Shown piece by piece: positions 1-9,285 of a DNA stretch of 64,000 bases. The position numbers and the translations under genes are program-made. This stretch comes from Methylophilus rhizosphaerae (GTDB lineage: Bacteria > Pseudomonadota > Gammaproteobacteria > Burkholderiales > Methylophilaceae), in NCBI RefSeq assembly GCF_900100975.1, contig NZ_FNFX01000001.1, positions 685,820 to 749,819 on the forward strand, written 5' to 3'. The notes under the pieces are model-generated. The model had not been told where the DNA came from. It did not search any database and saw only the letters and a list, made by a program, of their open reading frames with translations. The stretch's first letter is position 1; each line of letters begins with the position of its first letter.

Positions 1-608
1 TGGGTGGCGGCCTTGGTGGCGGCAGTTCAGACGCAGCCACAGTGCTGCTGGCCCTTAACCAGTTGTGGCAATTAAACTATTCACGCCAGCAACTGATGCA
101 GATTGGCCTTTCATTAGGTGCCGATGTACCCGTGTTTATTTTTGGCCAGCCAGCGTGGGCGGAAGGTGTGGGCGAACAACTGTCTGCAGTATCCCTGCCA
201 ACAGAGATGCTGGAAAAGTACTATGTCGTCGTCACGCCGCATGTACAGGTGCCTACGGCGGAAATATTTGCGCATCAGGCATTGACAAGAGATACGAAAC
301 CATTGAGAATAGCGGACTTTTCAAACGGCGCTAATTCCAGCGCGTTCTGGCAGAATGCCAGGAACGATATGGAAGCGGTCGTTTGTGCACTCTATCCTGA
401 AGTTGCCAATACTTTAGCCTGGTTGAAACAATACGGCGATGCCCGTATGAGCGGTTCCGGTGCTTCAGTGTTTGTCGCGGTAGACAGTGCAGAAAAAGCT
501 GATGAATTAATTGCGCAGCGGCCAGAAAACACTTCTGGTTTTTGGGCAAAAGGGTTAAAATACCATCCGCTTTTTGCCCTGGCAAACGATGAAATCGTTG
601 CAGGTTAA
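1..608 (+). CDS. ispE: 4-diphosphocytidyl-2-C-methyl-D-erythritol kinase, C-terminal part
   Basis: GHMP kinase that phosphorylates CDP-methylerythritol in the MEP isoprenoid pathway, in the cytoplasm. The frame is open from the left edge, so the start and roughly the first 85 residues of a usual 280-290 are missing. Visible are the glycine-rich ATP loop GGGLGGGSSDAAT at once, then GADVPVF, and the C-terminal GHMP motif RMSGSGASVF. The frame ends at TAA 606-608, just before tRNA-Gln and prs, the usual betaproteobacterial order. A GTG at 42 is internal to the ATP loop and is not the start. Identification is firm; only the 5' part is unseen. Confidence 0.95.
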   Translation, partial: GGGLGGGSSDAATVLLALNQLWQLNYSRQQLMQIGLSLGADVPVFIFGQPAWAEGVGEQLSAVSLPTEMLEKYYVVVTPHVQVPTAEIFAHQALTRDTKPLRIADFSNGANSSAFWQNARNDMEAVVCALYPEVANTLAWLKQYGDARMSGSGASVFVAVDSAEKADELIAQRPENTSGFWAKGLKYHPLFALANDEIVAG

Positions 609-630
609 AGCAAAGGTAAGACAAGGTTTT

Positions 631-707
631 TGGGGAGTCGCCAAGCTGGTTAAGGCACCGGATTTTGATTCCGGCATGCGAAGGTTCGAATCCTTCCTCC
701 TCAGCCA
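631..707 (+). tRNA. tRNA-Gln (anticodon TTG)
   Basis: The acceptor strands TGGGGAG and CTCCTCA pair with one G-U. The anticodon arm is CCGGA-TTTTGAT-TCCGG, giving anticodon TTG. The T arm contains GGTTCGAATCC. The discriminator is G704 and CCA is encoded at 705-707. It lies between ispE and prs. Confidence 0.95.
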
Positions 708-817
708 AACAATAAGCGTGTAGATTTAACAATTTACACGCTTAAATTTTTTATAGGTGCCGGCCGATGCCGGCACCCGGGTTTCAAGACATCGTTTTCG
801 CTGAAAAGGGTACAACG

Positions 818-1768
818 TTGAGTAACGCCAACATGATGGTTTTTACCGGCAATGCCAATCCGGTACTGGCGCAGGAAGTCGCCACGCATTTAGGCATTGA
901 ATTGGGGCGCGCCGATGTAGGCCGCTTTTCGGATGGTGAGATCATGCTGGAGCTGCTGGAAAATGTGCGCGGCCGTGACGTGTTTGTGCTGCAATCCACC
1001 AGCTATCCGACCAACGACAGCCTGATGGAAGTCATGGTGATGGTTGATGCCCTGCGTCGCTCATCTGCAGGCCGTATCACCGCCGCCATTCCATACCTTG
1101 GTTACTCACGCCAGGACAGGCGGCCACGCTCTGCCCGTGTTGCGATTACCGCCAAAGTAGTGGCCAACATGCTGACCAGCATCGGCGTAAACCGTTTGCT
1201 GACCATGGATTTGCACTCCGACCAGATTCAGGGCTTCTTTGATATCCCGGTTGATAACATCTATGCAACGCCGATTTTGCTGGACGACCTGGTCAAGCAG
1301 AAGCATGAAAACCTGGTGGTGGTTTCACCGGATGTCGGTGGTGTAGTGCGTGCCCGTGCTGCGGCAAAACAGTTAAATGCGGACCTGGCGATTATCGACA
1401 AGCGTCGCCCGAAAGCCAATGTGGCCAAGGTCATGAACATTATCGGTGAAGTGGAAGGTCGTACCTGTGTCATCATGGATGACATGGTCGATACCGCCAA
1501 TACCTTGTGCGAAGCTGCTATTGCCCTGAAAAATCAAGGGGCCACCAAAGTCGTCGCCTATGCCACGCATCCGGTACTATCCGGCGGTGCAGGCGGACGT
1601 ATTATGACTTCCGCACTGGATGAGCTGGTCGTGACCAACACAATCGCATTGAACGCTGAAGCACAGGCATGCAGCAAAATACGCCAATTGAGCGCAGCAC
1701 CATTGCTGGCAGAGACCATTAAACGTATCAGCCAGGAAGAATCCGTTTCTTCCCTGTTCGTATATTAA
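818..1768 (+). CDS. prs: Ribose-phosphate pyrophosphokinase (PRPP synthetase)
   Basis: Makes PRPP from ribose 5-phosphate and ATP for purine, pyrimidine, His and Trp synthesis. Seen: MVFTGNANP at the N terminus, the flexible loop [12 protein letters not shown], the histidine region [11 protein letters not shown], and the PRPP loop [14 protein letters not shown] place the start at TTG 818, preceded by AAAAGGG eight bases upstream; this gives 316 residues, the family's normal length. An ATG at 767 in the same frame would add 17 residues without homology and lies close to the tRNA, so it is less likely. tRNA-Gln is upstream and rplY follows after 87 bp. Confidence 0.93.
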   Translation: MSNANMMVFTGNANPVLAQEVATHLGIELGRADVGRFSDGEIMLELLENVRGRDVFVLQSTSYPTNDSLMEVMVMVDALRRSSAGRITAAIPYLGYSRQDRRPRSARVAITAKVVANMLTSIGVNRLLTMDLHSDQIQGFFDIPVDNIYATPILLDDLVKQKHENLVVVSPDVGGVVRARAAAKQLNADLAIIDKRRPKANVAKVMNIIGEVEGRTCVIMDDMVDTANTLCEAAIALKNQGATKVVAYATHPVLSGGAGGRIMTSALDELVVTNTIALNAEAQACSKIRQLSAAPLLAETIKRISQEESVSSLFVY

Positions 1769-1855
1769 CAAGATCAGGTTTTACGCCACCTGCTGGTCGC
1801 GGCAGGTGGATTTTAGTGCAGTACCGCCAATTATGGCGTTTTTAGGAGCCTCAAC

Positions 1856-2473
1856 ATGAGTATCGAAATTAAAGCCGTCAAACGTGACGTTAAAGGTACG
1901 GGTGCGAGCCGCCGCCTGCGTCGCGCTGGCAACGTGCCTGGTGTTATCTACGGTGGTGAGCAACCAGCCGTATCCATCGAACTGGACCACAAGGAATTGT
2001 TCATGCAATTCCGCCACGAAGCGTTCCACGCTTCCATCCTGAGCCTGGTGCTGGATGGCAAAGCGGAAAGTGTTTTGCTGCGTGACTACCAGTTGCACCC
2101 AGTACGCAACACTATCCAGCACATCGACTTCCAGCGTGTGTCTGCCACAGAAAAAATCCACGTAAAAGTGCCATTCCACTTCACAAATGAAGAAGCTGCA
2201 CCTGGCGTTAAACTGGGTGGCGGTAATATCTCCCACATCCAGACCGAAGCGGATATCAGCTGCCTGGCAAAAGACCTGCCAGAATTTATCGAAGTGGACC
2301 TGGGCAACCTGGAAGTCGGCCACTCTATCCACCTGTCCGAAATCAAACTGCCAAAAGGCATTGAGTTCGTACAATTGGCACACGGTGATGACACAGCAGT
2401 TGCAACCATCCTGAAACCACGTGGTGGCGAAGCAGCAGCAACAGAAGCAGAAGAAACTCCAGCCGCCGAATAA
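1856..2473 (+). CDS. rplY: 50S ribosomal protein bL25 (Ctc/TL5 form)
   Basis: Binds 5S rRNA in the large ribosomal subunit. The 205 residues match the long Ctc form: an N-terminal bL25 domain (about 1-95, with [18 protein letters not shown]) and a C-terminal TL5 beta domain ([20 protein letters not shown]). It ends in an alanine/glutamate-rich tail. The RBS AGGAG lies upstream of ATG 1856. It forms a prs-rplY-pth cluster and is followed by a strong terminator. Confidence 0.95.
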   Translation: MSIEIKAVKRDVKGTGASRRLRRAGNVPGVIYGGEQPAVSIELDHKELFMQFRHEAFHASILSLVLDGKAESVLLRDYQLHPVRNTIQHIDFQRVSATEKIHVKVPFHFTNEEAAPGVKLGGGNISHIQTEADISCLAKDLPEFIEVDLGNLEVGHSIHLSEIKLPKGIEFVQLAHGDDTAVATILKPRGGEAAATEAEETPAAE

Positions 2474-2503
2474 TCGGCTGTTGCAGCAAAAACCGCTACA
2501 ATA

Positions 2504-2532
2504 AACGCGCACAACTATGTGCGCGTTTTTTA
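2504..2532 (+). terminator. Rho-independent terminator after rplY
   Basis: AACGCGCAC and GTGCGCGTT form a 9-bp stem with a 6-base loop and a run of T, directly after rplY. Confidence 0.9.
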
Positions 2533-2568
2533 TTAGGCGCGCATTTTTTTAACCATAAAGAAAATGTC

Positions 2569-3141
2569 ATGAACGGGATTAAATTAATTGCAGGCCTGGG
2601 CAATCCGGGTGAAAAATATGAAATGACCCGCCATAATGCCGGGTTCTGGTTTATTGATTTACTGGCACAGCAATCCGGCAGCCGCCTGTCTGCCGAATCT
2701 AAGCTGTTTGGTATCGCAGGCAAATGGCAACCACACAGTGATAAATGGCTGCTCAAACCCACCACCTTTATGAATGCCAGCGGCAAATCCGTTGCAGCGA
2801 TTGCCAACTACTACAAGATCACGCCAGCGGAAATACTGGTCGTGCACGATGAGCTGGATTTGCCGGCCGGCCAGGCCAAATTGAAATTTGGCGGCGGCCA
2901 TGGCGGCCATAATGGCCTGCGTGATATTCATGCTGCGCTGGGCACGCCGGATTACTGGCGCTTGCGCATCGGTATCGGCCATCCCGGCAATAAGGCGGAA
3001 GTGGTGAATTATGTGTTGAAAGCCGCCGGCAAAGATGAACAGCAAGCGATGGATGACAGCATCATCAAAGCCACCAGTGTGACGGACTTGCTGGCATGCG
3101 GCGACTTCGAAAAAGCCATGCTGCAGTTACACAGCAAGTAA
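2569..3141 (+). CDS. pth: Peptidyl-tRNA hydrolase
   Basis: Cleaves peptidyl-tRNA released from stalled ribosomes. The 190 residues cover the whole family length. Seen: AGLGNPGEKYEMTRHNAG with the catalytic histidine, the TTFMNASG motif, and DELDLPAGQAKLKFGGGHGGHNG with the substrate-positioning residues. It sits downstream of rplY, a common pairing, with its own start beyond the rplY terminator. Confidence 0.96.
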   Translation: MNGIKLIAGLGNPGEKYEMTRHNAGFWFIDLLAQQSGSRLSAESKLFGIAGKWQPHSDKWLLKPTTFMNASGKSVAAIANYYKITPAEILVVHDELDLPAGQAKLKFGGGHGGHNGLRDIHAALGTPDYWRLRIGIGHPGNKAEVVNYVLKAAGKDEQQAMDDSIIKATSVTDLLACGDFEKAMLQLHSK

Positions 3142-3154
3142 ATTCTTCACGCCA

Positions 3155-5923
3155 TCAGCGTGATAATACCATGTGCTCTTGCTGCCACGCTTGCATCCAG
3201 GTCATCAATGCATCAGGACGCAAGGGGCGCGAAAAATAATACCCCTGGCCAAAATCACACCCCATCTCGCGCAAGAGTTTCAGCTGGCGCTGGTTTTCTA
3301 TCCCTTCCGCCACCACCTGCATGCCCAGGCTGTGCGCCATCATGATAATGGCACGACACAAGGCCTCATCCTGGTTAGAAGTCCCCAGTTCACGCACAAA
3401 CGAACGGTCAATCTTGACATAATCAATGTCAAATTTTTTCAGGTAGGACAAAGCAGAGTAACCGGTACCAAAATCATCCAGTGCCACCTGCACGCCTGCC
3501 TGACCGTATTGCGCCAGGCGTTCACTGACCTGGGAGTTGGCATCCAGCAACAAGCGTTCGGTGATCTCTACGACAACCATGCTGCCATCGCTGCCACTAT
3601 CCAGCATCTGTTTCACCCAGTCGTAATGCCGCTTATGCTCGATGGCAAATTGTACGGGAGACTTGTTAATAGCTACCTGGAATTTGGCATCCAGGGATTC
3701 GCGCCATTGCCGGCACTGTTCAATCGCTGTCTTGAACACCCATTCCCCAATCGGCACAATCAGTAATGTGTCTTCGGCAAGGCCGATAAATTCCATCGGC
3801 GGAATCATGCCCCTGACCGGATGCTGCCAGCGGATTAAGGCTTCCGCCTTATGCACTGCATTGGTTTGCAGGTTCACAACCGGCTGGTATTCCAGGTAAA
3901 ACTGCTGGCCATTAATCGCGACTCGCAAATCATGCGACAGCTGCATGCGGAGTTCAGCGTGCTCCTGCATGCGCGGCGTGAAGTAAGTAAAGCAGTTGCC
4001 GCCTTTTTGCTTGGAAGCATACATGGCCTGATCCACATGCTTCATCAGGTCATCCTTATTAGCGGCATCATCCGGAAAAATGGCAATTCCCAGGCTGGCG
4101 GACACATAGGCATGGGTATGTTCCAGCTTGAATGATTCCGCCAAACGGCCGAGCACTTTCTGGGCAATATCTTCCACATAATTGGCATGCGCATCGCTCA
4201 GCATCAACACAAACTCGTCACCTCCCAGCCGCGCCACCACCCCGCTCTCGTCGATACACTCCGTTAACCGCTGGCCTGCCTGCTGCAGCAGGCGGTCACC
4301 CTGGTCATGCCCTTGCGAGTCATTCACTTCTTTAAAGCGGTCCAGATCGAGAAAAATAATGGCGACTTTGTGGCTGTTGCGCCTCACCATGCGCAACTCC
4401 CGATCCAGCCGGTCAAAAAACAGGCGGCGGTTAGGCAAGCCGGTCAAGGTATCCACATTGGCGTATTGCCAGATCACCTCTTCCGATTGCTTGATTTTAC
4501 TGATATCCGCCAGGGTACCCAGCACGCGCAGGGGCTTGCCTTGCGCATCGCGCTTGAACACCATGCCGCGGTCAAATACCCATTTCCAGCTGCCATCCTT
4601 GCACGCCATGCGGTACTCCATTGCATAGTGGTCGCGCCCACCATCCAGCACCTGTTGCAGCACGGCCATCGCTGCCGGGCGATCATCAGGATGGATACGG
4701 TCATGCCAGCTGTCGGGCACATCATCCACCTCCTGCGGCAAAAGGCCGAACATGCTTTTCCAGCGATCAGAATAAACAATGCGGGACTCCGGCACATACC
4801 AGTCCCACAGGCCGTCCCCTGTACTTTCCAGCGCCAGCATCCAGCGCTGCTCGTTACTGCTGACCTCCTGGCTAAACTTCTCCAGCGCCAGCTGCGTATG
4901 GCTACGCATCATGGCAAAGTAGGCGATCCCGCCCAACAGCGCGCTGAGGAGTACGCCCCAGACGCCTACCCGATTTGCCTGGCCATAGTCGATTGCCGCT
5001 TCAAACGCCGGGGTAGAGCGGGCGCTCAGCAGCCATGTCTGGCCACTGACATTCACGGTATGATTCATCGTGTAACGTGCCTGCAGGTCATGCAAATGCG
5101 ATTCGGCCTCGCTGTGATACAACGGCACCTGCCCCTGTTCGGCTATCTTGTCGAATACATCAAAATGCAATTGCCGCTGCTCCTGGGAGCGCAGTGCCGC
5201 GTGCAAGAAACTGGCCACATCGAAACGTAAAAACACCCAGCCATTCAACAGCTGCCGCTGGCCCTGCGGCAAGCTGTCCAGCGCCTTCCTGTCATAAACC
5301 GGCACATGCAGCACATAGTGTTTATGTAGCGGTGCAATCTCTTCCACCATGGAATGCCTGGACATCACCAACCGGTCACCATCACGCGCGGCCAGCAAAT
5401 CAGTTCGCAGCTGCGCATGGCTGAATGTGTTCTTCAGCAAGATTTCGTTATTGGTATCGTTGCGGGGCTCTACATATAAAACGGGGGCGACTTCGTTATC
5501 GTCGGGGCCATACTCCACGTGTTTTAACAATTGCTGGATGGGAATATCCAGATCTGCGAATGTTTCCGGCTTGAGCAAGTGGATATATTTGATAAAGCCG
5601 ATGGCACTTAAACTGTCGTCCTGGGAGCGCTCAATAAAGTCTTCGACATATAACCTGAACTCATCCATCGAGACATGTTCGGAAGAAGTATAGAGTTGCT
5701 CAACCCCTTTCAGTATCTGGCGATAGGCATCCACCTGGTGCTGGATTTCCTCGACCCCCATCACTACGGACTGGTTGAACAGGATAGATTGCAACTCTTC
5801 TGCATGATGACGCTCGCTCATCCACAGCAACAACGTGGTCAGTAACGCACCTGCAACGATCATGCCGACAATCCAGCGTGACATTAATAACTGACGCAAT
5901 GCTGCCATATCGAAACGAAACAT
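3155..5923 (-). CDS. CHASE-PAS-GGDEF-EAL cyclic-di-GMP signalling protein
   Basis: Membrane protein of 922 residues that likely makes and/or degrades cyclic di-GMP. Order: TM helix about 17-36; periplasmic CHASE-type sensor about 60-300; second TM about 320-340; PAS/PAC about 355-480; GGDEF domain with an intact GGDEF at 567-571; EAL domain with EAL at 694-696 followed by DDFGTGYSALSYL and KIDRSFV. Both catalytic signatures look intact, so activity cannot be assigned to one direction by sight. It is convergent with pth (13-bp gap) and divergent from ychF. The ligand is unknown. Confidence 0.93.
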   Translation of the reverse strand: MFRFDMAALRQLLMSRWIVGMIVAGALLTTLLLWMSERHHAEELQSILFNQSVVMGVEEIQHQVDAYRQILKGVEQLYTSSEHVSMDEFRLYVEDFIERSQDDSLSAIGFIKYIHLLKPETFADLDIPIQQLLKHVEYGPDDNEVAPVLYVEPRNDTNNEILLKNTFSHAQLRTDLLAARDGDRLVMSRHSMVEEIAPLHKHYVLHVPVYDRKALDSLPQGQRQLLNGWVFLRFDVASFLHAALRSQEQRQLHFDVFDKIAEQGQVPLYHSEAESHLHDLQARYTMNHTVNVSGQTWLLSARSTPAFEAAIDYGQANRVGVWGVLLSALLGGIAYFAMMRSHTQLALEKFSQEVSSNEQRWMLALESTGDGLWDWYVPESRIVYSDRWKSMFGLLPQEVDDVPDSWHDRIHPDDRPAAMAVLQQVLDGGRDHYAMEYRMACKDGSWKWVFDRGMVFKRDAQGKPLRVLGTLADISKIKQSEEVIWQYANVDTLTGLPNRRLFFDRLDRELRMVRRNSHKVAIIFLDLDRFKEVNDSQGHDQGDRLLQQAGQRLTECIDESGVVARLGGDEFVLMLSDAHANYVEDIAQKVLGRLAESFKLEHTHAYVSASLGIAIFPDDAANKDDLMKHVDQAMYASKQKGGNCFTYFTPRMQEHAELRMQLSHDLRVAINGQQFYLEYQPVVNLQTNAVHKAEALIRWQHPVRGMIPPMEFIGLAEDTLLIVPIGEWVFKTAIEQCRQWRESLDAKFQVAINKSPVQFAIEHKRHYDWVKQMLDSGSDGSMVVVEITERLLLDANSQVSERLAQYGQAGVQVALDDFGTGYSALSYLKKFDIDYVKIDRSFVRELGTSNQDEALCRAIIMMAHSLGMQVVAEGIENQRQLKLLREMGCDFGQGYYFSRPLRPDALMTWMQAWQQEHMVLSR

Positions 5924-6133
5924 TTCTTATCCTTAGTCAGGAAGGTGCATGACGGATCATTATGCCTTTATTGGCATAGTTTTGTATATCATCTTAATAA
6001 AACCGCTGGCACCCGTTTGCAATCCATCAAGATTCATTCTGGCTCTATGTCATGACTAACGGTAAAATACCGCTTTTATTGAATTCCGCCGCAAAAAAAT
6101 CACTGCGGCATCACACGCTAGGGTAAATCCATT

Positions 6134-7219
<1,086 letters not shown>

Positions 7220-7235
7220 TTAAGAACGGGACACG

Positions 7236-7264
7236 AAAAGGCCGAGGTGACCCGGCCTTTTTTA
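7236..7264 (+). terminator. Terminator after ychF
   Basis: AAAAGGCCG and CGGCCTTTT form a stem followed by a T run. It also touches the 3' end of the convergent HD-GYP gene and may work in both directions. Confidence 0.85.
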
Positions 7265-7903
7265 TTGCAACTCGCCAACTGCTTTAAATCCAGCGTATTC
7301 AGGCTTTTCAATGACCCGTGTAAAACAGGGGAAGAGGTCCGGATCCAGCTTGGTTCCCGACTCCATTTCCATAATCTGCATGATCTCCGCATGCGGTCGC
7401 GCGCCCTGGTAAACCCGCCGCACCGCCATCGCATCATAATTATCAACCACCGTCACAATGCGCGCCAATAACGGAATATCCTCACCTGCAAGCTTGTCAG
7501 GATACCCAGAGCCATCAAACCACTCATGATGATGACGAATTACCCTGGAAACCAGTGCTGACTGCGGATGCTCATAAGCTGCAATCAAGTCACCACCAAC
7601 CGAAGGATGTTGCTGCATCACACTCGTTTCCTCATCATCCAGTCGGCTCGGTTTCATCAACACCGTATCCGGCATCACAATTTTGCCGATATCATGCAAA
7701 CTCGCCCCGATCTCCAGCACACGCAACTCGTCGCTACTAAGACCCAGCGCCAGACCAATACCATTTGCCAGCGCCATCACACGATCACTGTGCAGGCGCG
7801 TATACGCATCGCGCTGGCGCAAGGCATCCGCCAGCACCGCACTTAACTTGAGTACGCCACTATGATTATTTACTTCCCGGGTCATGCCGCTATTTTGCTC
7901 CAA
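7262..7903 (-). CDS. HD-GYP-type phosphohydrolase domain protein
   Basis: Single-domain protein of 213 residues. It carries the HD pair (LHDIGKIVMP), the downstream histidines (HHHEW) and the extended GYP signature (DGSGYPDKL), followed by RIVTVVDNYDAM. HD-GYP proteins of this kind degrade cyclic di-GMP. There is no receiver or sensor domain, so input must come from a partner. It lies 2 kb from the GGDEF-EAL gene, a loose signalling neighbourhood. It is convergent with ychF and its 3' end overlaps the terminator. Confidence 0.85.
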   Translation of the reverse strand: MEQNSGMTREVNNHSGVLKLSAVLADALRQRDAYTRLHSDRVMALANGIGLALGLSSDELRVLEIGASLHDIGKIVMPDTVLMKPSRLDDEETSVMQQHPSVGGDLIAAYEHPQSALVSRVIRHHHEWFDGSGYPDKLAGEDIPLLARIVTVVDNYDAMAVRRVYQGARPHAEIMQIMEMESGTKLDPDLFPCFTRVIEKPEYAGFKAVGELQ

Positions 7904-8047
7904 ATTTGAGAGTTGGCAAGAATACGCCAGAATCTCCCGACCAGAATGACAAAAATCAAAAAAAGCAGAAAATACTTACTTAAAAAGGTCACCGTCTTAG
8001 GTTGTAGACCTATAAGACAACTGCTATAATCGCGGTCTTTCAAATCT

Positions 8048-8124
8048 GGTGATGTAGCTCAGCTGGTTAGAGCACAGGATTCATAATCCTGGGGTCGAGG
8101 GTTCAAGTCCCTCTTTCACCACCA
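8048..8124 (+). tRNA. tRNA-Met (anticodon CAT), likely integration target
   Basis: The anticodon arm is CAGGA-TTCATAA-TCCTG (anticodon CAT). The D arm is GCTCAGCTGGTTAGAGC and the T arm GAGGGTTCAAGTCCCTC. The acceptor GGTGATG against TTTCACC has one U-U mismatch. The discriminator is A8121 and CCA is encoded. Elongator-type Met is most likely; a tRNA-Ile2 with a modified C34 cannot be excluded by sight. The AT-rich element begins directly downstream, as expected for a tRNA 3'-end attachment site. Confidence 0.93.
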
Positions 8125-8131
8125 ACAATGA

Positions 8132-8175
8132 CGGGGCTTACAGGACAATTCATCGTTTTGTAAGCCCCGTTCTCT
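8132..8175 (+). terminator. Terminator of tRNA-Met
   Basis: CGGGGCTTAC (8132-8141) pairs perfectly with GTAAGCCCCG (8160-8169), followed by a T-rich tract. Confidence 0.85.
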
Positions 8176-8182
8176 TTTTGTC

Positions 8183-8202
8183 GGGGCAACACTGGGGCAA
8201 CA
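8183..8202 (+). repeat. Tandem GGGGCAACA repeat at the element's left edge
   Basis: GGGGCAACA occurs at 8183-8191 and 8194-8202, an 11-bp period. It lies just after the tRNA terminator, where base composition drops. Such repeats near a tRNA attachment site are often arm-type integrase binding sites; that is inference. The remainder of 8203-8400 holds no gene I can support. Confidence 0.4.
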
Positions 8203-8402
8203 AAAAATAAGTTTTCATATTTTTTGCAACTCTGCCTAAAAATCAAAGCTCACGATTTAAAGCCTTATAAACGATTTCCTAGGTGTCAGTGAGACTATGG
8301 CTGAATTTCTTGTTTTAATCGGTTTTAGGGTAGTTTCTGGTTGATTGCTAGGGGTTTTGTTTAGATTAATTCAAGATACATGCTTACTTATTTCAAGATA
8401 TA

Positions 8403-8427
8403 AAAAAGCCACTGTTAAAGTGGCTTG
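8403..8427 (-). terminator. Terminator of the type III R-M/Abi operon
   Basis: AAGCCACT and AGTGGCTT form a hairpin with a T run on the minus strand, just after the Abi gene. Confidence 0.8.
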
Positions 8428-8434
8428 ATAAAGA

Positions 8435-9283
8435 TTATTTTTTTATTGTTCCCTTTTCTTTTTGATAGCTCATCGTATCAAATAGGAAATCTGCAAGTGT
8501 CTTTGCTGAATTCACTGCAAGCTTTGCATGGTGTCTACTAGGTTTGTATGAAACACCATGAGCATCAGACATTTTATTTCTCATGGCTGCTAAACCATTC
8601 ACTATATTCGATAGTCCTGTTATTACTTGTTTGAGACTATCATTAATATCTTGCCTCTTTGGATCAAGATTTAATAATTTTCTAGCCTGATTGAATATCT
8701 TAATCAAATCACCTTCATTTTCAATTTCACCTTCAACCTCTTTGATAATTTTTAAACAAACTGCTTCAACTAAACTTCTTGCATTGGTAATTGCACCTGA
8801 ATAATCAGCTAAATCAATTTTTTCTCGGCATTTTTGAATTTGCTCTTCAATAACAACTTCATTCAATTCACTAGACTCGCCAAATCTATTTTCCACTTCA
8901 ATTACTGTGCCTGATAACTCTCTAATCTTATAAAAATTACCATCACGATAAGCTTCATAACCATCATATTTTATTAGCTCATTTAAAGCATTGGATGCAA
9001 CTTCAACACTATATTCACCATTAGTGTTCCTATCTAAATCAATCCATAATCTAGGGTCTAGTAATTCCTTAAATATGTTTCTTAATTGAGGTTTATTATT
9101 AAGATCTGCTAGTTTAGTTTGAGCATAAACTCTTCTTGTTGGGAATCCTTCACCATATACATCGCGAGAACCAAATTTATTAAAAAAATCTACTAAATCC
9201 ACCCCTCTTCTATAAGGCCATCCTGGTGAATCACCTGCAATAAATACACCAATTTTTTCAATTGAATAATCTGATAGCTTCAT
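8435..9283 (-). CDS. Abortive-infection C-terminal (Abi_C) family protein
   Basis: 282 residues. The C-terminal 130 residues are helical and resemble the Abi_C domain: ARSLVEAVCLKII, then LKQVITGLSNIVNGLAAMRN, then SDAHG and a final LADFLFDT helix. The RN...H pattern in this region also fits a HEPN-type fold. The N-terminal half is unrecognised. It starts two bases after the stop of res and shares its terminator, so mod-res-abi is one operon. I infer a phage-defence role, perhaps triggered when the restriction system fails. Domain identity is moderately sure; activity is unknown. Confidence 0.68.
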   Translation of the reverse strand: MKLSDYSIEKIGVFIAGDSPGWPYRRGVDLVDFFNKFGSRDVYGEGFPTRRVYAQTKLADLNNKPQLRNIFKELLDPRLWIDLDRNTNGEYSVEVASNALNELIKYDGYEAYRDGNFYKIRELSGTVIEVENRFGESSELNEVVIEEQIQKCREKIDLADYSGAITNARSLVEAVCLKIIKEVEGEIENEGDLIKIFNQARKLLNLDPKRQDINDSLKQVITGLSNIVNGLAAMRNKMSDAHGVSYKPSRHHAKLAVNSAKTLADFLFDTMSYQKEKGTIKK

Positions 9284-9285
9284 AA

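Noticed and set aside
331-732. Minus-strand ORF across the ispE 3' end and tRNA-Gln
   Set aside because: It runs through the tRNA and has no homology.
4307-5230. Long plus-strand ORF inside the GGDEF-EAL gene
   Set aside because: Opposite-strand shadow; composition is His/Gln/Arg-rich without domain similarity, while the minus frame has all expected motifs.
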